Shown: one piece after another, positions 33,401-44,479 of the stretch
Numbering within the stretch: the first letter of the stretch is position 1
How the letters are laid out: every line of letters starts with the position of its first letter
From: Fasciola hepatica
Taxonomy: Eukaryota; Platyhelminthes; Trematoda; Plagiorchiida; Fasciolidae
Direction of reading: 5' to 3'
Length of the DNA: 64,000 bases
Assembly: GCA_948099385.1 (NCBI GenBank)
Contig: CANUEZ040000024.1
Location: forward strand, 20,534,001-20,598,000
Made by a program: the position numbers and the translations under genes
The notes under the pieces: generated by a model
The model's database searches: none
What the model saw: only the letters and a program-made list of their open reading frames with translations
Told to the model about the DNA's origin: nothing

Positions 33401-36400
33401 GTTTACGATTTGTCCAGTGGTGCCTAACAGCCACATCGGACCGGAAAAATTACCTCTCCGTCGGTCATATTTTAAGGACGCAGATTTATTGGCAGCGCCG
33501 AACTATCCCCGTTTGTCGGGAAAAATAAAAGTCTTTGCTTTCGGTAATACTTCATGAACTTTACAGTAATGGAGGAAATATTCCGACAGTTTTACTTCTG
33601 TAACTGCATGGAAGTGCCAAAGAGGAACGAATAACTGAAAGGCCTGAGGCTTTATCACGCTGCTCTGCCAAAAGACGCGTGAACACCAATAGGTACTCCG
33701 CGGGCAACGGAGCTCAATAGGATCGAGCCCGGAGATGACTGCCCCACTTGTCCACAAAAAGCTCTCCTGAAGACAAAAAAGCCTACAGTAGATGTGGACC
33801 AAAGAATATTGTCAATTCAAATGCGCGCCGAAGGGATGCAGCCCTTCAAGTTCTTCAAAGTGGAGGATATGGACACCTTTGAGAAGATTGGTTAAACCTG
33901 ACGTTTTGGATTCATGCCTTAGTGGCGTATACTCCAGTGACAAACAAGCTCTGGAAGTGACCATATTTCTGGAACCCCTGATTATATAAGCGAGGGAAAT
34001 TCAACCTCAATAATGGTTAATCTTTGGAAACGATAACAGTTCAGGAATGGAAATCAACGCCGTCATGTATGATGGCCGGGCTCGATCCTACGTCAAATGC
34101 AAAATTTCACTTTCCGGACACACCATTTGTGACAAGTGAACACAACAGGGTGTGTATCATAAGCACAAAATGTGTTTCCCTTCTGTGAACAATATACTAA
34201 TAGATGACCGACATTTCGTTCATTTCGTCTGATTGACGCTGGAAGTTTAACTTTCGAAGTCTTAGACACAGATACGGTTGCCCAATTTCCTACAGATTTA
34301 TTGTTTGTATCTGTTTACCAGAAATGCCACTTCTACTAAAGCTACGAACCAACTCTCCGGTGGCAGACTGGGTTCCGTCTCACAAAGCAGCTAGTCGAAT
34401 TGGTGAACAAAGAGCGGATAGAACTAGGAAACCAATTACCCTGTGAGTTTCACAGGAAGTGCCTAGGTTGGAAAGTATGCCATTCTTGGAAAGCTACGAA
34501 GTTCAGCAAACTGCGGTATATCTAGCTGCACCTGCGCTGAAGAGTTTTATATCCTGTCAAAATTATGTACAACTCTTGCATCTATTTTGTACAACTAACA
34601 TCACTGTTTGCAGCAACGGCCAAGAGCCAGCACCTTTTGCAAGAGGTCTTCCTCATTCCTTCGGTAACATGCATCACCACGTTTGCGGATCACGGGAAGT
34701 GTCCATGAATTTACACTCTCTCCCAAAGATGTGTACATTTTAGGAAAATAGGGAGCCTCCAGCCCTTCTCCCTTCGAGTCACTTCTGCACTGATCCAAGA
34801 GTGCACGTCATGGGACGACAAGACTCTGCTTGCAGTTATATCAGCGTTTTTCTGAAGCTTCTGAAATAAAACAGCTCCGCCAATGCGACAAAAGTCAGAT
34901 TTCACTATCTTCGGAATTATGCTGTTGTTACACTGTTACCAACTGCTTTCCCTATAGCGTGATTTCAATTAGCCAGTTGCCGAGCGCAGCAGAATGGATG
35001 AAACATAACGACTTAGATGATGTGGAAACAGGCTACCGTAAGTGTTTAAACTTGGAAGTTTTTGTGGTGTCAGTTTCCTCTTCACCTGTTGCTATGTCTG
35101 GCTGCTGGCGGGTTGACAAAGACCAGTACCAAAAGTACCGGCTAAGAAAGTGTCTGTGAATGTGTTTCACCATCAACCGCAAGCGGCCTAGTCACCCCTG
35201 TATTTCATGCAGTACAATGCTGATCACGGCTTCCAGTCGGTTTTTAAAGTCTTTTTTTAATCAGTACTGTTGTGTCCACAACCGTTAGCAGAACACGTAA
35301 TGGTGGCGTTGCATTTATTTATGCGATTGTAAACACAAAACCCGGCCGTAGCGGGTGACTAAGCGGCAAACACGCAAGTGAGTTGGCATAAAGAATTAAA
35401 CTACTCGTGCCGTCACGCGCAGCAGAGGAAGACCAATCAGTACACAGCAAAATCGATAGGTCAATACCGCTGGCGCTAAAGCATGGTTAAAGATCAAGAC
35501 AAATTGGGAGCATGTCTATTCATGAGAGGAATATTGATCGGTTTTCCGCGTAGTGTGCGAGACCCTAACCAGACACAACAAGTACCAACCAACTTTGATT
35601 TCTGGTTGACTTCCCTTGCCACTTTTTCACTTGTCTTCCTGGTGGACGGCATAAAAGACTTCTGTGTTATAGGCCGTCCATGGCTTTGGACTGACCTAGG
35701 GTCAGCTGTGATTCCCAGTGTGACGGGGGCTCGGTTCCATCGTACGATTCAAACACACCAAAATCCTGACGAAAATACCACAAGGAGTCCAGTTGGGGTG
35801 TTGTCTTACACAAGTGCCCAAATAATAAAGTAATAACGAACTCTCTTCTGTGCATTTCCGGCAAGCTTGGGGAGTGCAAACTGGGAGAACTGGATAACCG
35901 GGTACCGTCCTGTGACAGGACAGTGGCAGTAAGATCGCTGAGATGGAAGTCGTAAGTCTCATATGAATTGTTTTAACCGCCGGCCAATCGAATATCCTCT
36001 GGTGGGGAAAACGATCTCACTGAAGTTGTTCAGCAGCCAAGGAACATAATTAAATTTCACTAATAATCGTCTAAAGTTCGACGGTAGCTATTAGTAGACA
36101 TACCATCACACAGCTTGCCTTTCCAAGAAAAAGTCAAGTCAATTTTCTTTATCATAAGTTATTACCAGTTTCATTACAAGTTAATTCACCAGCGGCAAAG
36201 CCACTAGGGTCGCTCCGGTCACGCCCAAAGCCATCGAGTAAGTTACTTCATACGAACGAACATTTTGTTTTCTCAGCTTCCGCTTCCTCTATCGCCAAAG
36301 AGCCTCCTCGGATATCATGAGCTCAAGAAGCGATCACCATTTCCTTGGTCTCTTGGCACGAACGTAACAAGCTAACTCGGGAAATTTTGGGAATCACGTT

Positions 36401-37971
36401 CAGGGGCCACACTCACCTCAGTCCTACTTTTCCGTCGGATTTGCTTCGGGTTTTTGGAGAGTAGACCGGGAGACGCCTAATGTGGAGGTCCCAGGAAGCT
36501 GGTAACTACATCTTTGCATCCCACCTCATTCCCGTGGGATCGCATTATCAGCACTTTCCAGGAAGATGCCGAGAGTGAGTTTGTGCGGAAAATGAAGTCC
36601 AGCATCACAGAAGCGAGTTTGTCGAAGGAAGTTACCTATTTTGAGTCCGAAGGAAAGTTGATTTTTAGCGGACAACCATGCACAGAATAATTGTCCGTAA
36701 GTTGAAATTTATTCCATTTATGCCTCAGGCGCCAGTCGCGAAAGGAACATGCCTCGCAATGCTGGGGACAGTATAAACTTTGCCGTGCAACAATGGTTGC
36801 GCGATACGGTAGGGAAAGTCAAGAGGTGTGATCCACTGTCGAAGGCATGCACAGTTCGGCAAACAGTCGTTACTTTTTGTTTCAAAGCAAACAGCAGATT
36901 ATGGAGAAACGCGCCTCCATCAGAAATTGCGGACATGGACGTTCAAGTTTTTGTACACCTGCTCAGGCAATAAACGTCACCGTGAAAAATGGTCCGTTTT
37001 ATACTTCGATGGTGTTTCAGAAAATACAATAGTTCGGCTTTATTCACGGTAATATTGGCCAGCATGCATCTATAGCTGCAAAGTTAGGTAATTATACCGG
37101 CAAGCCGTGAGGTAAATTACCTTTAGGGTTAGCTTTATTTACTGTGATTTGTCCAGTAAGCAACTTCTGAGTAACTACACTTGATAAATGGATGGATTTC
37201 GTAAAAACTCTTAGATTCATTTTAAGAGCTGATCCAAACCGCAACTGACATGGGTAAATCCCTTGAATTCGCTCCTTCTTGTCACAATCAAAACGGGAGC
37301 AAAAAGGGAGCTCTGTGAACAATAGTCCTAACTTCTTGCGAACAAGCGCAGGCACAGCGTTCTCATTGAGGTGTCACTCCATTGGTTCGTAATAGGAAGA
37401 CAGATGCTTCGAGTGGGCAGAAGCGACCGTGCCTTCGTGCAACCATGTGGTTTGATTGCTTGAGGGGGTAGATAAAGCTTTACGAGAGAGCATGGGGATG
37501 GTCAACCCCCTCCATACCGACGGGCCCACTAAAACGGAGGCCGAGAGCTGGAAATACTATTCTCACCGATCCTCCTTTTTGCCTCTTGTTTGCATTGCGA
37601 AAAACGAGGGCCATTTCATGGAACATGACCCATTTGCTGCTGGCAGGGATGAGGGCCAGAGTTGGCGACACACTTCATCTTGCGGGCTCAGAATCTTAAC
37701 TGAGGTTATTCGCTGACGCTTATGAGACAACAGTCGGTAGACCTGCCGCTGGTATTCCGCCTCTCAAGGAGGATGAGGATCCTGTGGAGAGCATTGCCAG
37801 CAGAAGCGTTTGGGAGAGGAAAACGACCGCGTTCATGCGAAGTCCGGATGTACTTTACAGGAGTTGGTGACGAAGCCAGTACATCTAAGTTAATAATCCC
37901 AGCATTGAGGTGACCACGCTCGTGCGGAACTCTCCCCCCACTGCCTCTTATCCTGGGGGTAGAAGATCGTG
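30447..37971. other. Unassigned 7.5-kb stretch
   Basis: The longest part of the window with no element I recognise. Open frames of 60-127 codons occur on both strands (for example 32665-32868 minus, 33010-33369 minus, 33303-33557 plus, 33503-33802 minus, 34459-34743 plus, 34830-35159 plus, 35483-35833 plus, 36749-36973 plus). None has RT, integrase, transposase or housekeeping motifs I can name. It may be host intergenic or intronic DNA or an unfamiliar element. Confidence 0.4.
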
Positions 37972-38530
37972 CTCACCTGACGTGTTTTCTGATTGCATCT
38001 AGATATACATCGTTCAGTGACATTACTGGATGCAGCATCTTCCCCCTTTTGTCTCCACTATCCACCAGTATTATGTTTACCTCTTTGACTTTCGCCATCA
38101 CTCGTTCTCCACAATCTCCCATCCTAATTTTCCCATTCCCCAACTTACCACCCTTGGAACTCGATCTAATTATTGCCCGTATTTATGACGCTGTTGGAGA
38201 GGGGAATCAGGCTTGGAGAAGGACCCATTTCGTAAGCGTGGGATAACTTCACTCTCCAACGGGGAATCGAGTCCAAACCCCGTTTCATACACAGAGTAGG
38301 CGGAAGAGGTACGACCCAAACACAGGAGTCGCGGCTTAGTGGGATTTATCTTGATGCTCAATGGTGCAAGAATCTGTACTGCTTTGTTGAACCGAGCCTC
38401 AAATCCTGTGACCACTGTGCAGTGGTAGGTGCAGAGCTGGCGTGCTTGCCATTCAAAACGTTCTAGGAGCTCCACGGGCCTAGGCCGTTACTTGCCTGGT
38501 GCAAACTGAACTGAACTGAACTGACCTGAC
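37972..38530 (+). mobile_element. LINE E: 5'-truncated copy, 3' UTR only
   Basis: Starts exactly where similarity to the LINE D 3' UTR starts, without ORF2 sequence, and ends in an AACTG tail. The upstream sequence (37456-37913) does not resemble LINE ORF2. This is the usual form of an insertion that stopped early during reverse transcription. Confidence 0.75.
38504..38530 (+). repeat. LINE 3' tail (AACTG)n
   Basis: Four AACTG units followed by ACCTGAC. It marks the LINE E 3' end; the endonuclease coding of LINE F begins shortly after. Confidence 0.85.
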
Positions 38531-38540
38531 TTGCCACGTC

Positions 38541-40170
38541 CTAAAAGATTGCCTCTGCATGTCCCTAAGCCGTAATATTTGCAATAAAGTCAGTGGCAAG
38601 GACAAAGGTACCATCAATTCTATACAGAACACCTGTAGTCTCCCGGGATAAAGAGGATAGTTGACAACTACGGTAGCAGAGCCTGACGTTGTTGCACTGA
38701 CGGGAACTTTGATAAGGCCGGATGCTGACAACATGCACTTCCACGATATGCTGCCTTCAGATGGGATAGCGGAGTTTTGCTACCAATGCGGACCGAAATA
38801 GACCACATAGAGGCTCTGCTTATCTTGGTCTCTGGTGATGTTCAGGCCAAGTCCTGCTTTATCAGGATAGAGAGGCGGACAGTCTGCATTATCGGTGCTT
38901 AAGAGGCACCACTAGTGATAGATGAGGAGGAAGCCGAGCTTTTGCAGACGCTAGGCGTGGTGGTGGCACGGACAAAGTCGCTCGTCTTTTAGGGCTATCT
39001 CGTCCTACTGAAAACCAACTGGGAAACCGAGATCTCAGAAAGGGTTCAACTGGCGACAAGTTTCTGCAATGGGTTCAGCTTCATGCACTTAGGTGGCGCG
39101 TTACGCACGTCACAAGACACAAGGGCTGATAGCACCCGTCCTTCCATGATTTAATCATAACGTGGTGCCGTCAGGACGTTCAAGAAACTAAATGGGGAAA
39201 GCCACTGAGAAAAACGATCATGTGGTCCTAGGAGTCATGCTAGGATTTACCAAGCTACTGAGGGAAATCTTGTTAAGTCAACATTATTAAGGAATCAATA
39301 TAGATGAACTAAAGAGGACAGCGGAGAAAGTTCATTGGCCACGGAGTAGCACAAACTTTAGGAGGTCTTCAAGATGGAGCTACCCAGACTAACAGAGGAG
39401 TTTGCACCCATGAGGATGGTTGGTATTACAACTGACCCACAGGCTGAAACTCAAAATTCTGCAAGGCTATAGTCATTCGTGGACAACGATAGGCGGATTA
39501 CAAGCTGTACAAAGCCCATGCTGCATGAAATAGCTATGGAATGGCCGGGAACAGAGTCCAAGCCATCCAAGGAGTGGATAGAAGTTCTTTTGAGCGTTGG
39601 TAAGCGGTGTCAGTCCACGTGAACCCAAAACAGTTCTATGTCGAAGTGCAATCCCACGGATGTATGTGAGAAAGTGTGGCAGCTAAGAAAGGGTCACTGG
39701 GACGACCAACTGTTGGCAGTGAGAACAAGACCGACAAGCTCTTGGCATTCTCCAAGAGCATATATCAACCAGCAAACAATTGAGAGGAAACAAAGGAGGG
39801 GCCACAGGCGTCTCTAATACCCGAACTTAGAGTAAGAGAAGAAGAAAAGGTGTATATGGAAGTGCAAGCCTAGAATAAAAGAGAAGCCGTGAGATGAGGT
39901 GGGATTCATCCAGCCATCGCTGAACCCTGGGCCAAGGTCTTGAAGTCCCCGGTGATGGAGCTGTATGAAAAGTCACTTAGAAAGGAAATGGTTCCGGGAG
40001 ACTGGAAGAAAGCAACAGTGGTATGAAATAACAGGATCGGACCCCGGCAAAGGGTCAAAAATTGCCGGCGGGTAGGCTAAATTCAGTATTGTGTAAGTGT
40101 CTCAAGCGAATAGTTAGTAAACAGATGTCCATGCATGGGCTTGTGACAGGACGTTCTTGTCTGACGAACC
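38541..40170 (+). mobile_element. CR1-group LINE F, 5' part (split by Gypsy)
   Basis: Plus-strand translation contains the endonuclease start EPDVVALTGTLIRPD (38664-38710), the linker LTEEFAPM (near 39390), the RT start AIAEPWAKVLKSPVMELYEK and MVPGDWKKATVV (39917-40022), and GLVTGRSCLTN at the right end. Many stops. It is interrupted after 40170; the reading frame resumes at 44480 without loss once one AACC is discounted. Confidence 0.8.
40167..40170. repeat. Target-site duplication AACC (left)
   Basis: AACC precedes the 5' LTR and recurs at 44480-44483 right after the 3' LTR. Removing the element and one AACC restores an unbroken LINE frame (CLTN, RLLFLDEVT). Confidence 0.92.
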
Positions 40171-40582
40171 TGTAGTGACCTCGATCGTTTTGAGAAAATG
40201 ACTTTTTTCTGGACACCATTTTGGATCTATTTTCTCCACGATCTTTTCTGACGTTTGACATTGACCTCAGTGTTCTCCGGTTGCCTACGTTTTACTGGAC
40301 TGACTTTTCCGAGGTTTCCGTCGACCTCGTTTCAAATCACTTTCACTTTCGTTCGTTCGCTCGCGGTTCGCTCTCAGCACAGCCGTCGCGTTTCGTTCCG
40401 TTTTCCGTTCGGTGTATTTCTCGTATCGGTACTGTTTCGGTGCCACGATATATAGAATACACCTCGCATCTGCAAACCGACTTACGTCTTCTCTATTCGT
40501 CCGATAGAGGGGATATCGTTGGTATTCGCTGCTAGACCCGATAGGAGACACGTTCGCTAGCCGCTCACGAACGTCTTCTATA
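40171..40582 (+). repeat. Gypsy 5' LTR
   Basis: Starts TGTAGTGACC and ends TCTTCTATA. The final bases are TA rather than the usual CA; the boundary is fixed by where the two LTRs stop matching and by the target duplication. It contains a TATA-like box. Confidence 0.93.
40447..40455 (+). promoter_or_regulatory. TATA-like box in Gypsy LTR
   Basis: GATATATAG within the LTR, duplicated at 44344-44352. The old solo LTR has GATATACGG at the same place. Resemblance only. Confidence 0.4.
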
Positions 40583-40583
40583 T

Positions 40584-40601
40584 TGGTGAGCCCGACACCG
40601 A
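40584..40601 (+). promoter_or_regulatory. Putative primer-binding site
   Basis: One base after the 5' LTR is TGGTGAGCCCGACACCGA. It begins with TGG, complementary to a tRNA CCA end. The first 13 bases resemble the site used with tRNA-Trp in CsRn1-group elements, with one difference; the tRNA identity is inference. Confidence 0.6.
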
Positions 40602-41564
40602 ATCACAGGATTGTTTTCTAACATTCCGCACGATTTTCAGTCTTTGTTTATTAAATTCCCCATATTGACTAAACCATTTTAAGAGATAGAGACAGTGACC
40701 GATCGTGTGGCACACCACATTGTCACTAACGGACCACCAGTCACGGCACGACCTCGCCGACTGGCACCGGACAAATTGGTTTTCGCCAAACGTGAGTTTG
40801 ACACTTTACTTTCTAAAGGTATTGTTCGTCCTTCTCACAGTCCATGGGCCTCACCTCTACACATGGTTCTTAAGAAAGATGGCGTTAGCTGGCGACCATG
40901 TGGCGACTATCGCGCACTAAATTCGGTTACTCGTTACGATAGTTATCCGATACCCCACATACACGACATCACGGCATCACTTCACGGCACGATTGTATTT
41001 TCCAAGATCGATTTGGTGCGAGCCTATCACCAGATCCCAGTCGCCGCTGAAGATGTCGAGAAAACCGCTGTCACGACTCCTTTTGGTTTGTTTGAGTTCC
41101 TACGTATGCCTTTTGGTTTGCGAAATGCTGCTCAGACATTCCAGAGGTTTATCGATAGCATTACACGAGACTTGGAATTTGTTCACGTCTATATCGATGA
41201 CTTGTTAATCGCATCGTCGAGCGTAGATGAACATTTCCAACATTTGACGCTACTATTTCAACGTTTGTCCGAACATCGAATAGTAGTCAATCCTGATAAA
41301 TGTGAACTTGGCAAGCCGGAACTTGTGTTCCTCGGCCACAAGATCACTCGAGAGGGTATTAAGCCTTGCGAGGATAAAGTGCGCGCTATTTTAGATTACG
41401 CCGTACCGTCCTCAATCAAGGAGCTCAAGGCATTTTTGGGGTTAGTTAACTTTTATCGTCGTTTCATACCCCATGCCGCTGAACGTTTGCTTCCATTAAC
41501 TGACCTACTTCGTGGCAATCCACGTAAGTTGTCGCTTACGGATGCCGCACGAGTAGCGTTTTCG

Positions 41565-41567
41565 TAG
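41565..41567 (+). other. In-frame TAG between RT and RNase H
   Basis: The only stop in 2.8 kb of pol. The eleven codons after it and everything beyond remain in frame. Gypsy elements do not normally carry a stop at this point. Confidence 0.9.
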
Positions 41568-43262
41568 ATTAAAGCGACATTAGCTCATACCACGCTCCTC
41601 ATGCACCCAGTTCCGTCCGCCACGCTAAGCATAGCGGTGGATGCATCCGACTTTGCCATCGGAGCGGTCCTGCAACAGTCTGTTTCTGGGATATGGCAGC
41701 CATTAGAGTTCTACTCTCGACGCCTCAATCCCACGGAAACCAAATATAGTGCTTTTGGTCGCGAACTGCTGGCTGCATATAATGCCGTTAAGCACTTCCG
41801 CCATGCAGTCGAGGGTCGATATTTCATCCTCTTTACAGACCATAAGCCTCTGACGTATGCATTGCATACTAAGTCTGATCGTTACTCTCCACGAGAAGTC
41901 AGACATTTAGACTATATTTCTCAGTTCACGACTGACCTTCGACACGTTAAAGGTGAGTCGAACTGCGTTGCAGATGCTTTGTCGCGTATTCCGCTTAATG
42001 CCATTAAATCTCCGGTTTTAGACATCCCTGTCATGGCTGCCGCACAGGCACAGGATTCTTCATGTATGGAAGCAGCTCAGTCATCGTCGTTACAGTGTCA
42101 GTCCGTACCTCTAGCCACCAGTGCTGGGACGATACTCTGCGACATGTCTACTGGCATACCTAGACCAGTCGTACCCTCTGCATATCGACGTCTCGTGTTC
42201 GATACCCTTCATGGACTCTCACATCCAGGCATCGCAGCCAGTCTCCGATTAGTAGCTGCACGATACGTCTGGCCGTCCATGAATAAAGATGTTCGTATGT
42301 GGGCAAAACAGTGTCTACAATGTCAACGATCTAAAGTGCATAGGCACGTAGCTTCGCCTATCGGTACTTTTGCTACGCCTGATGCTCGCTTCGATCATAT
42401 CCACGTAGACATTGTGGGTCCATTGACCCCATCACACGGGTATACCTGTTTACTAACGTGCATCGATAGATTTACGAGGTGGCCCGAGGCTATTCCCATC
42501 TCTATCGTCACGGCCGAATCGGTGGCTCGACATCTGATAGAACGATGGATAGCTTCATATGGTTGTCCTTCCACAATCACTACCGATCGAGGGCAACAAT
42601 TTGAGTCCGATCTATTCTCTTCATTAACTCACATGCTGGGTACGGAACGCATTCGCACGACCGCGTACCATCCGGCATCGAATGGTTTAGTCGAACGTTT
42701 TCATCGCCAACTCAAAGCGGCTCTTAGAGCACACGAGAGCCCCGACTGGTACGAAACGTTACCGCTAGTTCTGCTTGGTATCAGGACTTGCATAAAGGCA
42801 GATATCCAATGTTCCGCCGCAGAGCTTGTCTACGGCACGACATTACGACTGCCTGGGGAATTCTTTACGCCACGGAGTACAGATTCACTTGCCGTACAGA
42901 CTTACGTTCATCGTTTGTCTACGTACATGCAAACTCTCGCTCCGGCGCAGACTCGAATGCAGCGACGACAGGTTTTTGTTCCGACCGAACTCGAAACTTG
43001 TTCGCATGTATTCATTCGTGTTGATTCGGTACGGAAACCATTACAACAGCCTTACGAAGGTCCATTTCGCGTGATTTCTCGTCACGATAAGACCTCTAAG
43101 GTTGATCGACACGGTCGCGTCGATACCGTTAGCATCGATCGTCTCAAAGCCGCGTACGTTGATGATAGCGTGTCGCCCGCTGACATGAGATTCGATGTTA
43201 ACCCTGCACTGCCTGTTGACGACACTTCCGTGTCACGTCAAGGTCTGCAGTTAGCGTTGTCT

Positions 43263-43490
43263 GCTACGACTTCGAATGAGGCTATCGTCTCACGTTCAGG
43301 ACAGCACCCAGTTGGTACTGCTACGACTTCGAATGAGGCTATCGTCTCACGTTCAAGTCAGCAGCCAGTTGGCCCTGCTACGTCCTCGAATGAGAATACT
43401 GTCTCACGTTCAAGTCAGCAGAGCACGCCTACGCACCCGTCCGTGAATGAGGCTCCCGTCTCACGTTCCGGTCGGAAGATCGTTTGCCCA
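43263..43490 (+). repeat. 57-bp tandem repeats coding 19-residue units
   Basis: Units start at 43263, 43320, 43377 (54 bp) and 43431 (diverged). The peptide core is SNEAIVSRSxQxPVG. A weaker unit precedes them (TSVSRQGLQL, about 43225). They form the extreme C-terminus of pol, after the integrase. Confidence 0.85.
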
Positions 43491-43508
43491 GCACGTTTTT
43501 GCGACTAG

Positions 43509-44067
43509 GTCAAACACGATCTTAACCATTGCACTTCGCAGTAATAACTTTCGTGTTTATCGTTTCGACACGATTTAACATACCTCATTAGTTATTACTG
43601 TATTCTAGTCAAGTCCATTGCGGTTGCTACACCAGTTCTTCGTTCCTTTCTGTTTCATGGAACCTCGCCATATGGTACGCTTCGCTGGTCCCACGAAATC
43701 TGGAGAATTTTGGCACCAACGTTTGCATTCTGGATCGGCCTTGTCGTTCTCTTTCCTGCCCATTTACGAACCTATCGATTTGGCTTCCGGATATCATATT
43801 GGTTACCGGTTACCCGACACTGGACGTTATTGGTGTGGCACACCCTGATGACGATTCACGCAACCGACGTCATTGGCAACGAATCTGGTTTACGCTCGAC
43901 CATCATCCTACGGTTCCTGCATACCACGGATTTTGCCCGTCAGCATCCTACAGCACAGCTACATGCACGTATTTTGCACGCATTCGCGCACACGAATACC
44001 GTTTGTATGCCATGTCCTCCTTGACATTTTTTTCGAAAGCTTTCCGTGCTTTCTAGCGGGGGGCTGC
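43509..44067 (+). other. Gypsy 3' untranslated region with polypurine tract
   Basis: About 560 bp between the pol stop and the 3' LTR. Open frames of 70-100 codons overlap in all three frames, with no envelope or other motif. The last bases (44056-44067, GCGGGGGGCTGC) are G-rich and sit where the plus-strand primer belongs. Confidence 0.6.
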
Positions 44068-44479
44068 TGTAGTGACCTCGATCGTTTTGAGAAAATGACT
44101 TTTTTCTGGACACCATTTTGGATCTATTTTCTCCACGATCTTTTCTGACGTTTGACATTGACCTCAGTGTTCTCCGGTTGCCTACGTTTTACTGGACTGA
44201 CTTTTCCGAGGTTTCCGTCGACCTCGTTTCAAATCACTTTCACTTTCGTTCGTTCGCTCGCGGTTCGCTCTCAGCACAGCCGTCGCGTTTCGTTCCGTTT
44301 TCCGTTCGGTGTATTTCTCGTATCGGTACTGTTTCGGTGCCACGATATATAGAATACACCTCGCATCTGCAAACCGACTTACGTCTTCTCTATTCGTCCG
44401 ATAGAGGGGATATCGTTGGTATTCGCTGCTAGACCCGATAGGAGACACGTTCGCTAGCCGCTCACGAACGTCTTCTATA
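44068..44479 (+). repeat. Gypsy 3' LTR
   Basis: Identical to 40171-40582 by reading (offset 3,897). Followed by AACC. Confidence 0.93.

Larger units (their letters stand above)
40695..43508 (+). pseudogene. Gypsy pol: RT, RNase H, integrase, with one in-frame TAG
   Basis: One frame throughout, broken only by TAG at 41565-41567, between RT and RNase H. RT (codons 1-290): [35 protein letters not shown], catalytic YIDD at 41190-41201, [21 protein letters not shown]. After the stop, numbering from the ATG at 41601: RNase H with DASD (14-17), RELLAAY (54-60) and TDHKPLTY (79-86); integrase zinc region LHGLSH...CLQC (203-241); catalytic triad D270, D329 and E365 (D,D35E spacing). The C-terminal tail carries 19-residue repeats. 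The N-terminus ([20 protein letters not shown]) is the normal start of RT, so gag and protease are missing upstream. The stop could be a point mutation or be read through. Confidence 0.92.
40171..44479 (+). mobile_element. Ty3/Gypsy retrotransposon, very young, gag/protease deleted
   Basis: 4,309 bp: 5' LTR 40171-40582, primer site, pol 40695-43508, 3' LTR 44068-44479, AACC duplication. The two 412-bp LTRs are identical in my base-by-base reading. Pol motifs and D,D35E spacing resemble CsRn1-group elements (assignment by motif style, not phylogeny). Only 112 bp separate the 5' LTR from the RT region, so gag and protease have been deleted. It is inserted in LINE F. Pol carries one in-frame TAG. 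Identical LTRs despite the missing gag imply very recent transposition with capsid supplied in trans, or deletion after insertion. Confidence 0.93.

Noticed and set aside
37972..38475. Candidate gene shared with 26246-26659 on the opposite strand
   Set aside because: It follows LINE D ORF2 directly and ends in the LINE tail, so it is 3' UTR.
40221..40535. 104-codon frame duplicated at 44118-44432
   Set aside because: It is Gypsy LTR sequence read through; identical only because the LTRs are.
43618..44056. Overlapping frames between Gypsy pol and the 3' LTR, considered as an envelope gene
   Set aside because: No signal peptide, transmembrane pattern or envelope motif; three frames are equally open.
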